Source of the DNA: an uncultured Pseudomonadales bacterium
Lineage (GTDB): Bacteria > Pseudomonadota > Gammaproteobacteria > Pseudomonadales > Azotimanducaceae
Assembly (NCBI GenBank): GCA_958296195.1
Contig: OY282455.1
Coordinates: 62,001-126,000, forward strand
Direction of reading: 5' to 3'
DNA length: 64,000 bases
In this document: positions 34,405 through 43,686 of the stretch, piece by piece
Position numbering within the stretch: position 1 is the first letter of the stretch
Layout of the letters: each line of letters starts with the position of its first letter
The notes under the pieces: generated by a model
What the model was told of the DNA's origin: nothing
Database searches by the model: none
Seen by the model: the letters and a program-made list of their open reading frames with translations, nothing else
Made by a program: the position numbers and the translations under genes

Positions 34405-37400
34405 CTAATGTCTGCCCGCATTGTATTCCTCTTCCGCGGCCCGTTCCGCGTTCAGTTCCAGCAGGCGGGCGAGGACTTCGTCGCGGATATCGTTGGGCCA
34501 GCGGTAGCGGTAGGGTTTTTTCTTGGTGCCCCAGGCTTCCTCGTCGATTTCGTAGTCTAGGTGGAAATCGCAGTCGGTGGGGAGGTCCGGCCAGTCGTAG
34601 GCGTTGAGGACAGCGCGGTCCATGGCGGTGTGCAGAGTGCGGAGTTGGGCGATGTCGGGGTCATCCTCGTTGGGGTCGTGGAAGCGGTTGTACGTCTTGG
34701 TCAGGCCCTCGTCGTTTCGGACCATGAGGGCGGCGCGGTGGTCGTAGTACGCCTTGCCGGCGGCTTCCAGATCGGGATGGGTCTCCCAGTTATCGGGAAA
34801 GGGGAAGGTCTCGAAGCAGTCGGAGGGCGTGTAGCGCAGGTCGTCCTTCATGGACGAGCCGAAGAAGCGTGTCCAGATTTCGTGGGGGCGGGATTGGAGG
34901 GCGCAGAAGGCGGCGTAGGAGTCCAAGGAGAGAACGGCTAGCGTATTGGCAAATACCATGCTGGTAGGCAAGATAGCGAAAGCGTGATGGGATGTCGCGC
35001 CGCAGTTGATGACCAACACGCGCTCCAGTCCCAAAATAGCAGCATAGAGCTCCTTCGCTAACGAACCATACTGCCACCAATATAGGGCCCGTTTCCGGCC
35101 GATGGCATTTTTGGTGAGGTGGGCGCGCTCCAGCTTCACCCTCTCCTCCACAATCCCCAACAACTCCGGCCAATCCGCCGCCACCGGCCCGGGATAATCC
35201 TCCGGCACCACCACCTGCCGCCGCAGTTCCCGCTGCCGTTTTACATCGGCCTCCACCCACGATTCCCCCACGTCTCCTCGCCGCAGCGGGTAGTCCCGGA
35301 AGTTGATGACGTAGCGATGGTGCGCGTGGGTGGGGCTGGTGTTCACTTCCTCGCCGCCGATGTAGGGAAAGATCGCTTTCCTGTTGCGCGGGTCATCTTC
35401 AAGCAGGCGGCGCATCTCCGCAAGAGGGGTGGCGACGCCCTTGCGGTCGTTGTCGTCAAAGGTGAAACCCATGCCGAGCACGATGCTGCCCTGAAAGCTC
35501 TTGCCCGCATTCGCCTTCAGCCGCGCCGGGTCGCTGTTGCCGCCGCGGTGGAACAGGAAGGCGGTGATTTTCTCCACGGCTTTCCCGTCAAGGCGCTTTT
35601 GGCCGGGGAAGCGACCCTTGGCGATGTGCAGCACGCTCACCACCACGGCGGCCAAGCCGGGCCACTTCACCCGGGTGCGCACATCGTAAATCTCGCCGCC
35701 GTGCTCGCAGATGTGGCGCAGGCCGGTGGAGCGGGTGTCCCCCTGGGCGATGGTGTTGGTGGCGATCAAGCCGAAGGTGCCGCCGCGGCGGATCAGTGTG
35801 AAGGCGCGGCGGAAAAAGTGCGCCACCAAGTCGGCGTTGCCGTGGCTTTGCGGATGCATGACTTTCAGCCAGTCGGGATAATGGGAAACGTTGGCCGCTG
35901 CCACGGTGTTTTTGCCGGCGAAGGGCGGGTTGCCCACCACGGCATCAAAGCCGGGATTGTCCCGGTCGAACACTTCCGGGAACTCGTTTTGCCAATGGAA
36001 GGGCGCCAACGGCGGGTCGGCGTTGGCCAGCTCCTCCAGCCAGCTTTGATATTGGTCCACTCGGTCGTGCTGAACATCGTTGGCGAACTGCTTGCGCAAG
36101 TCCTCGCGCTGCTTCGGTTTTGCCCCCTCGAAGAACGCGGCCAATGCTAGGTCGCCATATACGCGCACGGAGTCCAGTGCGGTGCGGGCGTCGCTCCACC
36201 AAAGGCGCAGCTCGTAGTCGGGGACGTCTTCGCCGGCCTCGCGGATGCGTTGACGCAGGGCGGCGACCCTGCGTAGATGCTCGCGGCTGCGCAGCATCTC
36301 GAAGCCGGTTTGCATTTCCCCCTTGCCGTCTGCCCAGTGGAAGGCTTCGATCTGCCCCCGCGTCAAGCCGACCAGCGCATCGCCGTGGCGCAAGGCATGG
36401 TCCAGGAAGGTGAGGGGGTGATCCTTGGCCAAGGTGATGAGCCAGAGGGATAGCTTGGAAAGGTCCGCCGCCACCGGGTTGCGGTCCACCCCGTAGAGGC
36501 AACGCTGCGCCACCAAACGGCGGGCGAAGATGATCTCGGTTTCGTCGGGAGGAATTTCCGGCACCGCGTCATGGGCATGCCAGGAGGCAACCAAGGCGTC
36601 GGCCAGTTGCCGGCAGGTTTCCACCAGAAAGGCACCGGAGCCCATCGCCGGGTCGCACACCTTGATATCGAGAATCTGGTCAGGCTGGGGTGGGCGGTTC
36701 TCCTTTGTCAGCCGTTGCAGGATAGGTTCCAAGGCGGACCGGACAATGGGTTCCGTCAGTTCGCGGGACGTGTAGTGCGAGCCGGAGCGCCGCCGCTCCT
36801 CGCTCGGCTGCAGCACCATGCCGCCAGTGGGAACCAAGTCTGGAGTGGCCTCCCGGTCGGTAATGGGTTCCAGGGCGGCGTGCAGGGCCTCAAGGGTTTC
36901 CACCCCCCGAATGGCTTGCCGGACCCGGTCCGTGGGCTTGCGGTCGGTGTGGTCCTGAAGCCACTTGCCGCGCTTGGCCGGTGCTTCCCGCAGCAGCGCC
37001 TCCAAGTCCACCGTGGCCGGTGCTCCGTGCTTCTTGGCGGCTTTGATGGCGATGGCGCGACCCTTGGCGGTTTCCAGCCGGAAGCCCATCATGGTCTGAT
37101 AGACAGAGCCGATGTGCTCCACGTCCAGGGCACGGTAGGAGATGCGCTCCCCATTCAGGACGATGAGCTTTTCCAGCACCCGGTAAATGGTGCCGTCGGC
37201 CACCAAGGGCGCTTCCACTCGTTCGCTCACCTGCCGGGCACCGCCGACTTGTGCGCCGCGGCCCTCCAGAAAGCGGTAACGGTCCGGGTCGAACAGGGCA
37301 CCGTGGCGGGGCGGCAGGCACATGGCGCCGGAGCGAGCGCCGTCGTGGATCATGCGGAACAGAGCGAGCAGTTGGGCGTAGGCGCCGTAGCGTTGGTCCA

Positions 37401-38478
37401 TGGTGTCCGGGTGCAGGGCGGCATCCTCCCGCAGCCGCTGATGCAAGTTCGCCAAGGAATAGCCGTGCAGGAAAGTCTCTTCTTGGGGCAGCATGTCCCG
37501 CTCTTCGGCGTACAGCAGAAAGACTAGGCGCAGCACCACGGTGAGCAGGCCCCGGTACACTTCGTTCGGGTCATCCTCAAGGGGCCGCTTGAGCAGTTCG
37601 GCCTTGGAGGCCTCGTGCGCCGCCTGAAAGCCGCGCAGCAGTTCGTAGAGCGCATGGAGCACCTGTTCGGCCAAGCGCTCGCTCACTTCGTTCTGGAACT
37701 TGCGGCTGTTTTCCAGCAAGCCGGCGAGGCGTTGCGGGCGCGGTACGCTCAGCAGCCGGGTTTCGCTGAGCAGCAGGCGCAGCGCGGCGCAGATGGGCCG
37801 GCCAGCGGTCTGCACCATGTCTTGAACGCGAAAGTCAAGCCAGCCGGAGCTTTCGCCCCGGGGCGCGGAGATCAAGCGCAGGCAGACGCCGTTGAACAGC
37901 AGTCCGGCCGGTGTGCCGGTCTGCCGCAGCAGCCGTTCCATGCGCCCGTGGGCGGAGTCTTCCAGGCCGCCCCGGCCTTGGGCGTTGCGGTCAAAGTCCT
38001 CGCCAAGGGGACGGATGCTGACCAGCAGTTGCCAAGGGGAGGAAGTTTCGCTTACAGCGTAATCCGCCCTAACCTCCCCAATCGCTTGGGCCGCGATGGC
38101 ATGGTCTGCGCCGGGGACAGCGCCAGAGCGCACCGCGAAGTTTGGCCGCAAAATCTTGCCGGTGTCCGGCGAAGCAGTTTCCAGCTCTTCCGGCAGCGGC
38201 GCTTCCTCCGTGCCGGCGTAGCCCTTAGCGGAAAAGCTCCAGCCGAGCACGGAGTGCGCGAAGGCACCAAAGTCTGGCAGATAGGGTTCCGCCGCATCCC
38301 CTGCATTGACGTGCCGTTCCTCCACGCAAGCCTGCAGGCGTCGCTGCCCCTCAGCATCACGCCGGTTGAGTATCGCCCCCGCACTGACCAGCGCCGGCGC
38401 GGACAGCACCAGTCCCGTGGGCCGCACAAAACCCAGCCATTCCAAGTGGGCGGTGATGTTGGGGTCGCGGGCGGGCAT
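34405..38478 (-). CDS. drmMI: DISARM class 1 DNA methyltransferase DrmMI
   Basis: 1357-residue adenine-N6 DNA methyltransferase of the Eco57I/PglX-like large type. SAM motif I is VCDPAMGSGAFLVE at about 605, catalytic motif IV is VVGNPPFAGK at about 845 and the preceding HYTSRELTEPIV near 555 is typical. The long N-terminal half is helical, and the C-terminal third should be the target-recognition region. It marks host DNA so that the DrmA/B machinery spares it. In class 1 systems it lies between drmD and drmA, as here, but a Fic gene and a hicB relic intervene upstream and the Abi/TM/TIR cassette, vapBC and IS downstream. Confidence 0.88.
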   Translation of the reverse strand: MPARDPNITAHLEWLGFVRPTGLVLSAPALVSAGAILNRRDAEGQRRLQACVEERHVNAGDAAEPYLPDFGAFAHSVLGWSFSAKGYAGTEEAPLPEELETASPDTGKILRPNFAVRSGAVPGADHAIAAQAIGEVRADYAVSETSSPWQLLVSIRPLGEDFDRNAQGRGGLEDSAHGRMERLLRQTGTPAGLLFNGVCLRLISAPRGESSGWLDFRVQDMVQTAGRPICAALRLLLSETRLLSVPRPQRLAGLLENSRKFQNEVSERLAEQVLHALYELLRGFQAAHEASKAELLKRPLEDDPNEVYRGLLTVVLRLVFLLYAEERDMLPQEETFLHGYSLANLHQRLREDAALHPDTMDQRYGAYAQLLALFRMIHDGARSGAMCLPPRHGALFDPDRYRFLEGRGAQVGGARQVSERVEAPLVADGTIYRVLEKLIVLNGERISYRALDVEHIGSVYQTMMGFRLETAKGRAIAIKAAKKHGAPATVDLEALLREAPAKRGKWLQDHTDRKPTDRVRQAIRGVETLEALHAALEPITDREATPDLVPTGGMVLQPSEERRRSGSHYTSRELTEPIVRSALEPILQRLTKENRPPQPDQILDIKVCDPAMGSGAFLVETCRQLADALVASWHAHDAVPEIPPDETEIIFARRLVAQRCLYGVDRNPVAADLSKLSLWLITLAKDHPLTFLDHALRHGDALVGLTRGQIEAFHWADGKGEMQTGFEMLRSREHLRRVAALRQRIREAGEDVPDYELRLWWSDARTALDSVRVYGDLALAAFFEGAKPKQREDLRKQFANDVQHDRVDQYQSWLEELANADPPLAPFHWQNEFPEVFDRDNPGFDAVVGNPPFAGKNTVAAANVSHYPDWLKVMHPQSHGNADLVAHFFRRAFTLIRRGGTFGLIATNTIAQGDTRSTGLRHICEHGGEIYDVRTRVKWPGLAAVVVSVLHIAKGRFPGQKRLDGKAVEKITAFLFHRGGNSDPARLKANAGKSFQGSIVLGMGFTFDDNDRKGVATPLAEMRRLLEDDPRNRKAIFPYIGGEEVNTSPTHAHHRYVINFRDYPLRRGDVGESWVEADVKRQRELRRQVVVPEDYPGPVAADWPELLGIVEERVKLERAHLTKNAIGRKRALYWWQYGSLAKELYAAILGLERVLVINCGATSHHAFAILPTSMVFANTLAVLSLDSYAAFCALQSRPHEIWTRFFGSSMKDDLRYTPSDCFETFPFPDNWETHPDLEAAGKAYYDHRAALMVRNDEGLTKTYNRFHDPNEDDPDIAQLRTLHTAMDRAVLNAYDWPDLPTDCDFHLDYEIDEEAWGTKKKPYRYRWPNDIRDEVLARLLELNAERAAEEEYNAGRH

Positions 38479-38537
38479 GGTCGATTTCAGACGAGAACCA
38501 TTGGCCTATCGAATCGCTCGGTTACGCGGTTTGGTCC

Positions 38538-38795
38538 TCAACCGTCCGCCGCAACCAAGGAGGGCACGGCAACGGGAACTTGTCCGAGCGCCGCAGGACT
38601 GGGGAGCGGGATGTCCCGATGTCCATGCACAAAACCAGCCAAAACCACCGCCAAGGCGTCCTCCGCCATCTTCAAGACCTCGGCCCGGTCGTCCCCGCAA
38701 GTGTTGGCTCCCAGCATATCGGGGAAGGAAACAAAGAACCCACCGCCTTCCTCTGGCGTAAGCACACACGGATAAACTTGGCCAGCCGCCTAGTC
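38538..38795 (-). pseudogene. HicB antitoxin remnant
   Basis: The frame reads VYPCVLTPEEGGGFFVSFPD...DDRAEVLKMAEDALAVVLAGF...DIPLPSPAALGQVPVAVPSLVAA and stops. This is the partial RNase-H-like fold of HicB without its C-terminal DNA-binding helix pair. There is no ATG in a normal place (a GTG at 38765 is possible), and no hicA lies next to it. It is probably a leftover between the fic gene and drmMI; residual expression as a small protein cannot be excluded. Confidence 0.6.
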
Positions 38796-38830
38796 GAGTC
38801 TAGCAGAGAACTGCCGGGGGTGGGCGCCGT

Positions 38831-40012
38831 TCAATGCCGGCCGATGGCGTTGAAGTCGATCTCGATGGCTGGCTCGGAACCGCCGTTGGTGAGCTTGATG
38901 AAGCCGAGTTCCGCTAAGCGCGTCAACTCTCGATGAAAGGTGCGGTCCGTCACGTTGGCGTAGGCGGCCTTGATGTAGGGGGTTTGGCACAAGTCTGCAT
39001 ACTTCAGCTTGGCCGAGGGTTCGTCGGCGAACGGGTCCATCGGCTCTGTTTGCTGTAGGAGGAACTCCAGCAATCCGTTCTCCCGTTGGCTGATCGTGTA
39101 CCGGCGCTTGCTGACCCGCGTATTGAATGCTCTCTGCAGTGCGTCCCGATACACCAAGCGGTTCAGCTTCGTCTTGATGAAGTTGTTGATGCCCTTCAAC
39201 TCGGCGGCAAATCCACGGACGCCGAAGGCTACGAATTCACTCAGGTCGAACGGCTGCGAACGCCGGCTTCGTTGCAGCAGCAGCTTGTATTCATCGCCGT
39301 TGCGGTAGAAGTAGTTGGACAGGCCGTAAAAGCCAAGAACGTTGTAGGTGCCGTGAAAGAGGATGCTGGCTTCGACCAGCCGAGACACCCTGCCGTTGCC
39401 ATCGCCGAACGGGTGCAGGGTGACGAGGAAGAAGTGTGCCAGCAACGCCTGCACCACGGGATGCTCGGCCCTTGCCTGTCGGGAGGTGATGAAGGCAATG
39501 AAATCGTCCATCAGGAGGGGCAGGCGTTCGTGAGGCGCACCCCGATGTACGCCGCCAAGGGCTTGCGACCCGACCACCACGGAGTGGTTTCTGAGCCGGC
39601 CGGGAACATTGTTCACTTCGTCAGACCCTTGGGTCACCATTTGGTGCATGTGCAGAATGTCGGAGAGACGGATGGGACGGCCGCCGGGCACGAACGTTTC
39701 CCTAATCCACTGTTGGGCGCGGGCGGCGTTCCTGACTTGCTGCTGGTCCCGCGACTGGTCCGGCGCAGAAGGTGCGCCTTCGTCCAGCATCTCCATCTGC
39801 CGGCCCACTTCCTCTTCGGTGAGCGGATTACCCTCAAGAGCGGTGGTGCCATGCACGGCTCTGATCCGATTCAGCCGATCCAGTTGCTCCCGCCAAGGGG
39901 GCGGCAGAACCAAGTTCAGCGCCGCCTCCTTGTAGGCTTCGATCTGGATCAGATCGGATTGCAGGGTGCGCAATTGCACCCGGTAGTCGAACTTGAACTG
40001 CTCCCACCGCAC
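38831..40012 (-). CDS. Fic-family AMPylator with winged helix
   Basis: 393-residue Fic protein. The catalytic loop HPFGDGNGRVSRL (about residues 198-210) is complete for transfer of AMP to a protein hydroxyl. The inhibitory helix TTALEGNPLTEEEV lies at about 56-69, the N-terminal self-inhibited class. The C-terminus (YIKAAYANVTDRTFHRELTRLAELGFI) looks like a winged helix, so it may bind DNA and regulate itself. Start is GTG at 40012. Upstream lie five 12-bp-spaced repeats. It sits in the drmD-drmMI interval of the DISARM locus. Whether it is a defence effector, a regulator or a passenger is open. Confidence 0.85.
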   Translation of the reverse strand: MRWEQFKFDYRVQLRTLQSDLIQIEAYKEAALNLVLPPPWREQLDRLNRIRAVHGTTALEGNPLTEEEVGRQMEMLDEGAPSAPDQSRDQQQVRNAARAQQWIRETFVPGGRPIRLSDILHMHQMVTQGSDEVNNVPGRLRNHSVVVGSQALGGVHRGAPHERLPLLMDDFIAFITSRQARAEHPVVQALLAHFFLVTLHPFGDGNGRVSRLVEASILFHGTYNVLGFYGLSNYFYRNGDEYKLLLQRSRRSQPFDLSEFVAFGVRGFAAELKGINNFIKTKLNRLVYRDALQRAFNTRVSKRRYTISQRENGLLEFLLQQTEPMDPFADEPSAKLKYADLCQTPYIKAAYANVTDRTFHRELTRLAELGFIKLTNGGSEPAIEIDFNAIGRH

Positions 40013-40024
40013 TTTCCTGACCTA

Positions 40025-40126
40025 TTATTTGGCAGCTTATTTGACAAACTAACCTACTGAAATAAATTTGAAAATCAAGTTTTATTAGTTTTATTTGACG
40101 CCTTATTTGACGCACTATTTGGCAGC
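40025..40126. repeat. 12-bp-period TTATTTGRC repeats upstream of fic
   Basis: Five copies of (T/C)TATTTG(A/G)C occur at 40025, 40037, 40091, 40103 and 40115. Spacing is exactly 12 bp inside the first pair and inside the final triplet, with an AT-rich 42-bp gap between groups. The region lies between drmD and fic, within 115 bp of the fic start. It looks like an operator array or iterons and is strikingly AT-rich for this window. A short coding origin of the repeat on the minus strand cannot be excluded. Confidence 0.6.
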
Positions 40127-40170
40127 AAGCCGCCGATGGGTTACGCCTCCCACCGCACTGAATTTCTGCC

Positions 40171-43100
40171 TCAGTTGGTTTCCGGCCAAAGATACACCAA
40201 CCCCACCGGCTCCACCCGCTGGGCGCGGACTTCGTAGAACTCCCGGATCCGCTCCGGCTCGCGCTCCAAGTCCTGATCAAACTGATCGAGGCGGCGCTGC
40301 CAGTGGCGCATGTCGGATTCTAGTTGGCGGATTTCCTCTTGTTTGAAGCCTAGGGTGAGTTGCCGATTTTCTGCCCTGTGCCGGGCCAGTTCCGCGATCA
40401 CGCGGTCTCGCTGCCGTTGCAAGGTGACGCGCAGGGCCGTGCTTTCGCGTTGGCCGCGTTCGGCTAAGCGGCGCTTGGCGAGGTCCGCGAATTCTTGAGC
40501 GCGACCTTCAAGCTGCGGGCGGAGGACGGCGATGTCCTCTGGAGCAGCGCTTAGTAGCTTGCGCTGGATGATTTCGTTTGGCGCTGGGCCGCCGTTGTCC
40601 AGGGATTCGTCCAACAGGGTTAGGGTGCGGGTTTCCGCTTCTCGGGCGTAGGCCCGCAGCGGCCCTTGGCGGCGGCTCGGCTCGGTCCAGCGGGCGGCCA
40701 CCGGCACCAGTTCCTCGTGCAGCCGCTCCGCGCCTTTGCCGTACAGGGCCAGCCGACCCAGCAGGATGACCCGGGGGATGGCGTCCTTGGTTTGCGCTAG
40801 GCAGGCCCGGGACAGGTCGTGGTGAATGAACCCTTGGGCGCGGAATCGGGCCAGCAGCCGTTGCGCCACTCGCTGCTCCAAGTGCAGGTGTACGCTGTCT
40901 TCGCTCAAGTGTCCGGCGTCCTCGAAAACGACCGGGCGGATGGGCGCATCCTTTCGCCATTCGGCGAGCTTTTGGTCAATCTTGCGCGGGATGCGCAGGG
41001 AATCCAGAGTCGCCGTCCAACTTGGGTCCGTGGCGGCGCGGTGCTCCAGGGGCGGGAAGGTCCATACGGTTCGGCCGGTTTCGTCCCGGCCCTCCGCAAG
41101 GGGCTTGGCGTTCAGCAATTCCAAGGAGCAGGAGAGGGCTTCGCGGAAGGGCGCGATCTGAAATCCCACCCAACTTCGGGAGCGGTCCAGAAGGCTTCGG
41201 CAGGTCTCGATCTGTTTGGTCAACTCGGCCTTCCGCTCCCTGGCGTCTTCGAGTTCCTCGGTTGCTGCCTGCTTTCGGGCCACATCCAGATTGGCTTTTT
41301 CGATTTGGCGCTTCAGGTTGTCCGCTTCACGATGGCGGATGCCGCTCCGCAGTCGCCATTCCACGTCGTCGTCAATGACTTTGGACAGGCTGCCCAGCTC
41401 CCTCTTGATGGTCTCCGTCTTGGTCGCCAGCACTTCCAGCACCCGGTCTTCCACCCGTTGCGGCAGCACGAAGTAGTGGCAGTTGACCTCGCCGGCCGGC
41501 TGTAGCTTGCGGTCGATGCGGCCGTTGCGCTGTTCGATGCGACCGGGGTTCCAAGGCAGATCAAAGTGGAACAGGTCCGTGCAGTGGGCCTGCAAGTTCA
41601 GGCCCTCGCGGGCAGCATCCGTGGCGATCAGGATGCGCAAGGGATCCTTCGCGGGGTCGGCATTGAAGCGGCGCTGGATCTCCCGGCGGCGGGGGCCGCT
41701 GGTCAGACCGTCGATGATCTCGATGCGCTCGTCGGCGCGGTCCGTGCCCTCAATGGCCTGCTCCAGCATGTTCTTGAGATAGCGCTTAGTGCCCTCGCGG
41801 TTTTCCGTGAAGATCAGCACACGGCGGTTGTTCCAAGCCGGCGCATTGGGGCTGGGCGGCTGTCCAGAGCCCGGCAAGCGGCGCTGGTCATGAAGGCCGC
41901 CGCCGTCAAGCCTCGCGCTGTCGGTTGGCGGCTGTCCAAAGGGCGGCAGGTCTGAGCATTGATTTTCGCGCATCCAGTCGATCAGGCGGTGGGTTTTGGC
42001 GTCCGGTAGGTGGCGATGGTCTTCGGCGATATTCCGCATTTGCCGAAGAAGCTCCTGCTCCTTGGCCCAAAGCGTGGCCTCCATGTCCGCCGCCTTCTTC
42101 TCAGCGGCCAAGGTGAGGGCCTTTATCTGTGCCTCTTCCTCCGCTTCGGCTTCCTCGCCTCGCCAAGCGGCGCGTTCGTCGTCCGCATCCGCCGGCTGCA
42201 GAAAAAGTTCGGCATCGGCGTGCGCTTCCGGGACAGGTGTGCCGTGTGCTTCGACCTGATGCATATTGGCCCAATGCCGCTCCACGGTGGCGCTATGTAC
42301 TTTCAGGCTACGGGCGAACGCCTCAATGGAGGACAGCAAGCGTTGCTGCAAGCCCACCACCAGCAGACCGGCGGCGGCCTTCGCTTTGTTGGATGCTTGG
42401 GCGTGCCGCTGTTCGCGGGCGGTGCGGTACTCATCGAGCAGGCGGGAAAGCTGAAGCTCCGGCGCGTCCGGCGGCAAGCCATCAATGGACAGCCGCTTGA
42501 CGTTGCGATTCGGGAACCCGCCTTGGATCTCGCGGATGTCGTCCTTCAGGCGGCGCACCATCACGTCTTCCAAGTCGCGCTTGCCGCGCACCTTGACGCC
42601 CCGGGTGAAGCGGTAGGGGTCCAGCAGTTCCAGCAGGGTGGAGAAGCTGTTGGAGTGGCCGTTGTGGGGCGTCGCCGAGAGGAACAGGCGGTGCTCGAAG
42701 CGGGCGCAGAGATCCCGGGCGGCGCGGGTGAACTTGGTCTCGATGCCGTAGCGCCCGCCGGATGATGGTGCCGCGTGGTGCGCTTCGTCCAGAATCAGTA
42801 AGCTGCCGGGCAGCATGTCTCCCAGCCATTCGCGCATGGGGTCCGCGTAGGCCGGGTCGATCAACAGGTTGTGGGAGACCAGAAAGCGGCTGTGGGTGCG
42901 CCAAGGATTGACGCCGAAGCCGCGCTCCCGGCGCATTCTGGAGACGTAGGCGCGGTCTAGAACCGCGAAGATCAGCCCGAAGCGGTCCTCCAGTTCCCCC
43001 TTCCATTGCTCCAGCACGGAGGGTGGCGCGGCGACTACGATGCTCTTGACCTTGCGGCGCAGCAACAGCTCCCGGGCGATCAGCCCCGCTTCGATAGTCT

Positions 43101-43542
43101 TGCCGAGGCCGGTGTCGTCGGCGATGAACAGGTTGACACGGGGCAGGCGCAGGGCCTTGCGCAGCGGCTCCATCTGATAGGCGTCGATCTTGATGCCGGC
43201 CCGAAAGGGCGCTTGGAACAGGTTCGGCTCCGTCGCCGTGGTGCAGTTCCAGCGCAGGGTGTGGAAGAAGGCGGCGAAGTAGCGCGGCGCATCGAACCCC
43301 TTGGCGGCAAGGTCCGCCCAGCCCTCCTCCTCCAGGATGCGCCGGTCCAGTTCGCATTCCCAGAAGATACGAAGCTTCTGACCTTGGGCGTCGTCGTCCG
43401 CACAAGCCAGCGCCACCTGCGCTGAGCCGCCACCCGTAGGCTGCACCACATCCTCCACCAGCCAGCGCCGGGAGCGCACCTGCACTAACTCCCCAATGCG
43501 GGGCGGGCGGACTGGGAGGCGAGTTGTCAAAGTGGCGGCCAT
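40171..43542 (-). CDS. drmD: DISARM SNF2 helicase DrmD
   Basis: 1123-residue SNF2-like ATPase, the class 1 DISARM-specific subunit. Walker A is ADDTGLGKTIEAGL at about 141, the DEAH box is LLILDEAHHA at about 252, motif III is FLSATPHNGHSNS at about 290, and motifs V-VI are TDAAREGLNLQ...QRNGRIDRK at about 640-672. The C-terminal third is coiled-coil-rich (EELEDARERKAELTKQIE). It should translocate on DNA with ATP. It is the first gene of the minus-strand DISARM run. Its 5' flank holds only a DUF4143 relic, and no clear promoter was found. Confidence 0.88.
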   Translation of the reverse strand: MAATLTTRLPVRPPRIGELVQVRSRRWLVEDVVQPTGGGSAQVALACADDDAQGQKLRIFWECELDRRILEEEGWADLAAKGFDAPRYFAAFFHTLRWNCTTATEPNLFQAPFRAGIKIDAYQMEPLRKALRLPRVNLFIADDTGLGKTIEAGLIARELLLRRKVKSIVVAAPPSVLEQWKGELEDRFGLIFAVLDRAYVSRMRRERGFGVNPWRTHSRFLVSHNLLIDPAYADPMREWLGDMLPGSLLILDEAHHAAPSSGGRYGIETKFTRAARDLCARFEHRLFLSATPHNGHSNSFSTLLELLDPYRFTRGVKVRGKRDLEDVMVRRLKDDIREIQGGFPNRNVKRLSIDGLPPDAPELQLSRLLDEYRTAREQRHAQASNKAKAAAGLLVVGLQQRLLSSIEAFARSLKVHSATVERHWANMHQVEAHGTPVPEAHADAELFLQPADADDERAAWRGEEAEAEEEAQIKALTLAAEKKAADMEATLWAKEQELLRQMRNIAEDHRHLPDAKTHRLIDWMRENQCSDLPPFGQPPTDSARLDGGGLHDQRRLPGSGQPPSPNAPAWNNRRVLIFTENREGTKRYLKNMLEQAIEGTDRADERIEIIDGLTSGPRRREIQRRFNADPAKDPLRILIATDAAREGLNLQAHCTDLFHFDLPWNPGRIEQRNGRIDRKLQPAGEVNCHYFVLPQRVEDRVLEVLATKTETIKRELGSLSKVIDDDVEWRLRSGIRHREADNLKRQIEKANLDVARKQAATEELEDARERKAELTKQIETCRSLLDRSRSWVGFQIAPFREALSCSLELLNAKPLAEGRDETGRTVWTFPPLEHRAATDPSWTATLDSLRIPRKIDQKLAEWRKDAPIRPVVFEDAGHLSEDSVHLHLEQRVAQRLLARFRAQGFIHHDLSRACLAQTKDAIPRVILLGRLALYGKGAERLHEELVPVAARWTEPSRRQGPLRAYAREAETRTLTLLDESLDNGGPAPNEIIQRKLLSAAPEDIAVLRPQLEGRAQEFADLAKRRLAERGQRESTALRVTLQRQRDRVIAELARHRAENRQLTLGFKQEEIRQLESDMRHWQRRLDQFDQDLEREPERIREFYEVRAQRVEPVGLVYLWPETN

Positions 43543-43543
43543 A

Positions 43544-43650
43544 TTAGGTTTGGGAGAGACCGCAGTACCTGCGCCAGAAGTGCGGCTTGTAGTCCAAGGC
43601 GGAATAGGCGAGGTAGGCGCGCAGTTCGTTCAAGACAAAGGTTTCCGCCA
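43544..43650 (-). pseudogene. DUF4143 ATPase C-terminal scrap
   Basis: About 34 codons read KLAETFVLNELRAYLAYS and DYKPHFWRRYCGLSQT before a stop at 43544. The pattern ETFVLNEL...(Y/F)WR is the start of the nuclease-like end of DUF4143 ATPases, a family also present complete at 11390. No upstream part remains. It fills most of the gap between drmD and the deacylase gene. Confidence 0.4.
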
Positions 43651-43686
43651 GTTTTACCGGAATTTTGGATATTTATATTGTCGGTG

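Noticed and set aside
40025-40126. 12-bp repeats as a CRISPR array or replication origin
   Set aside because: Units are too short and spacers do not exist within groups; no cas or rep gene is near. An operator array is more likely.
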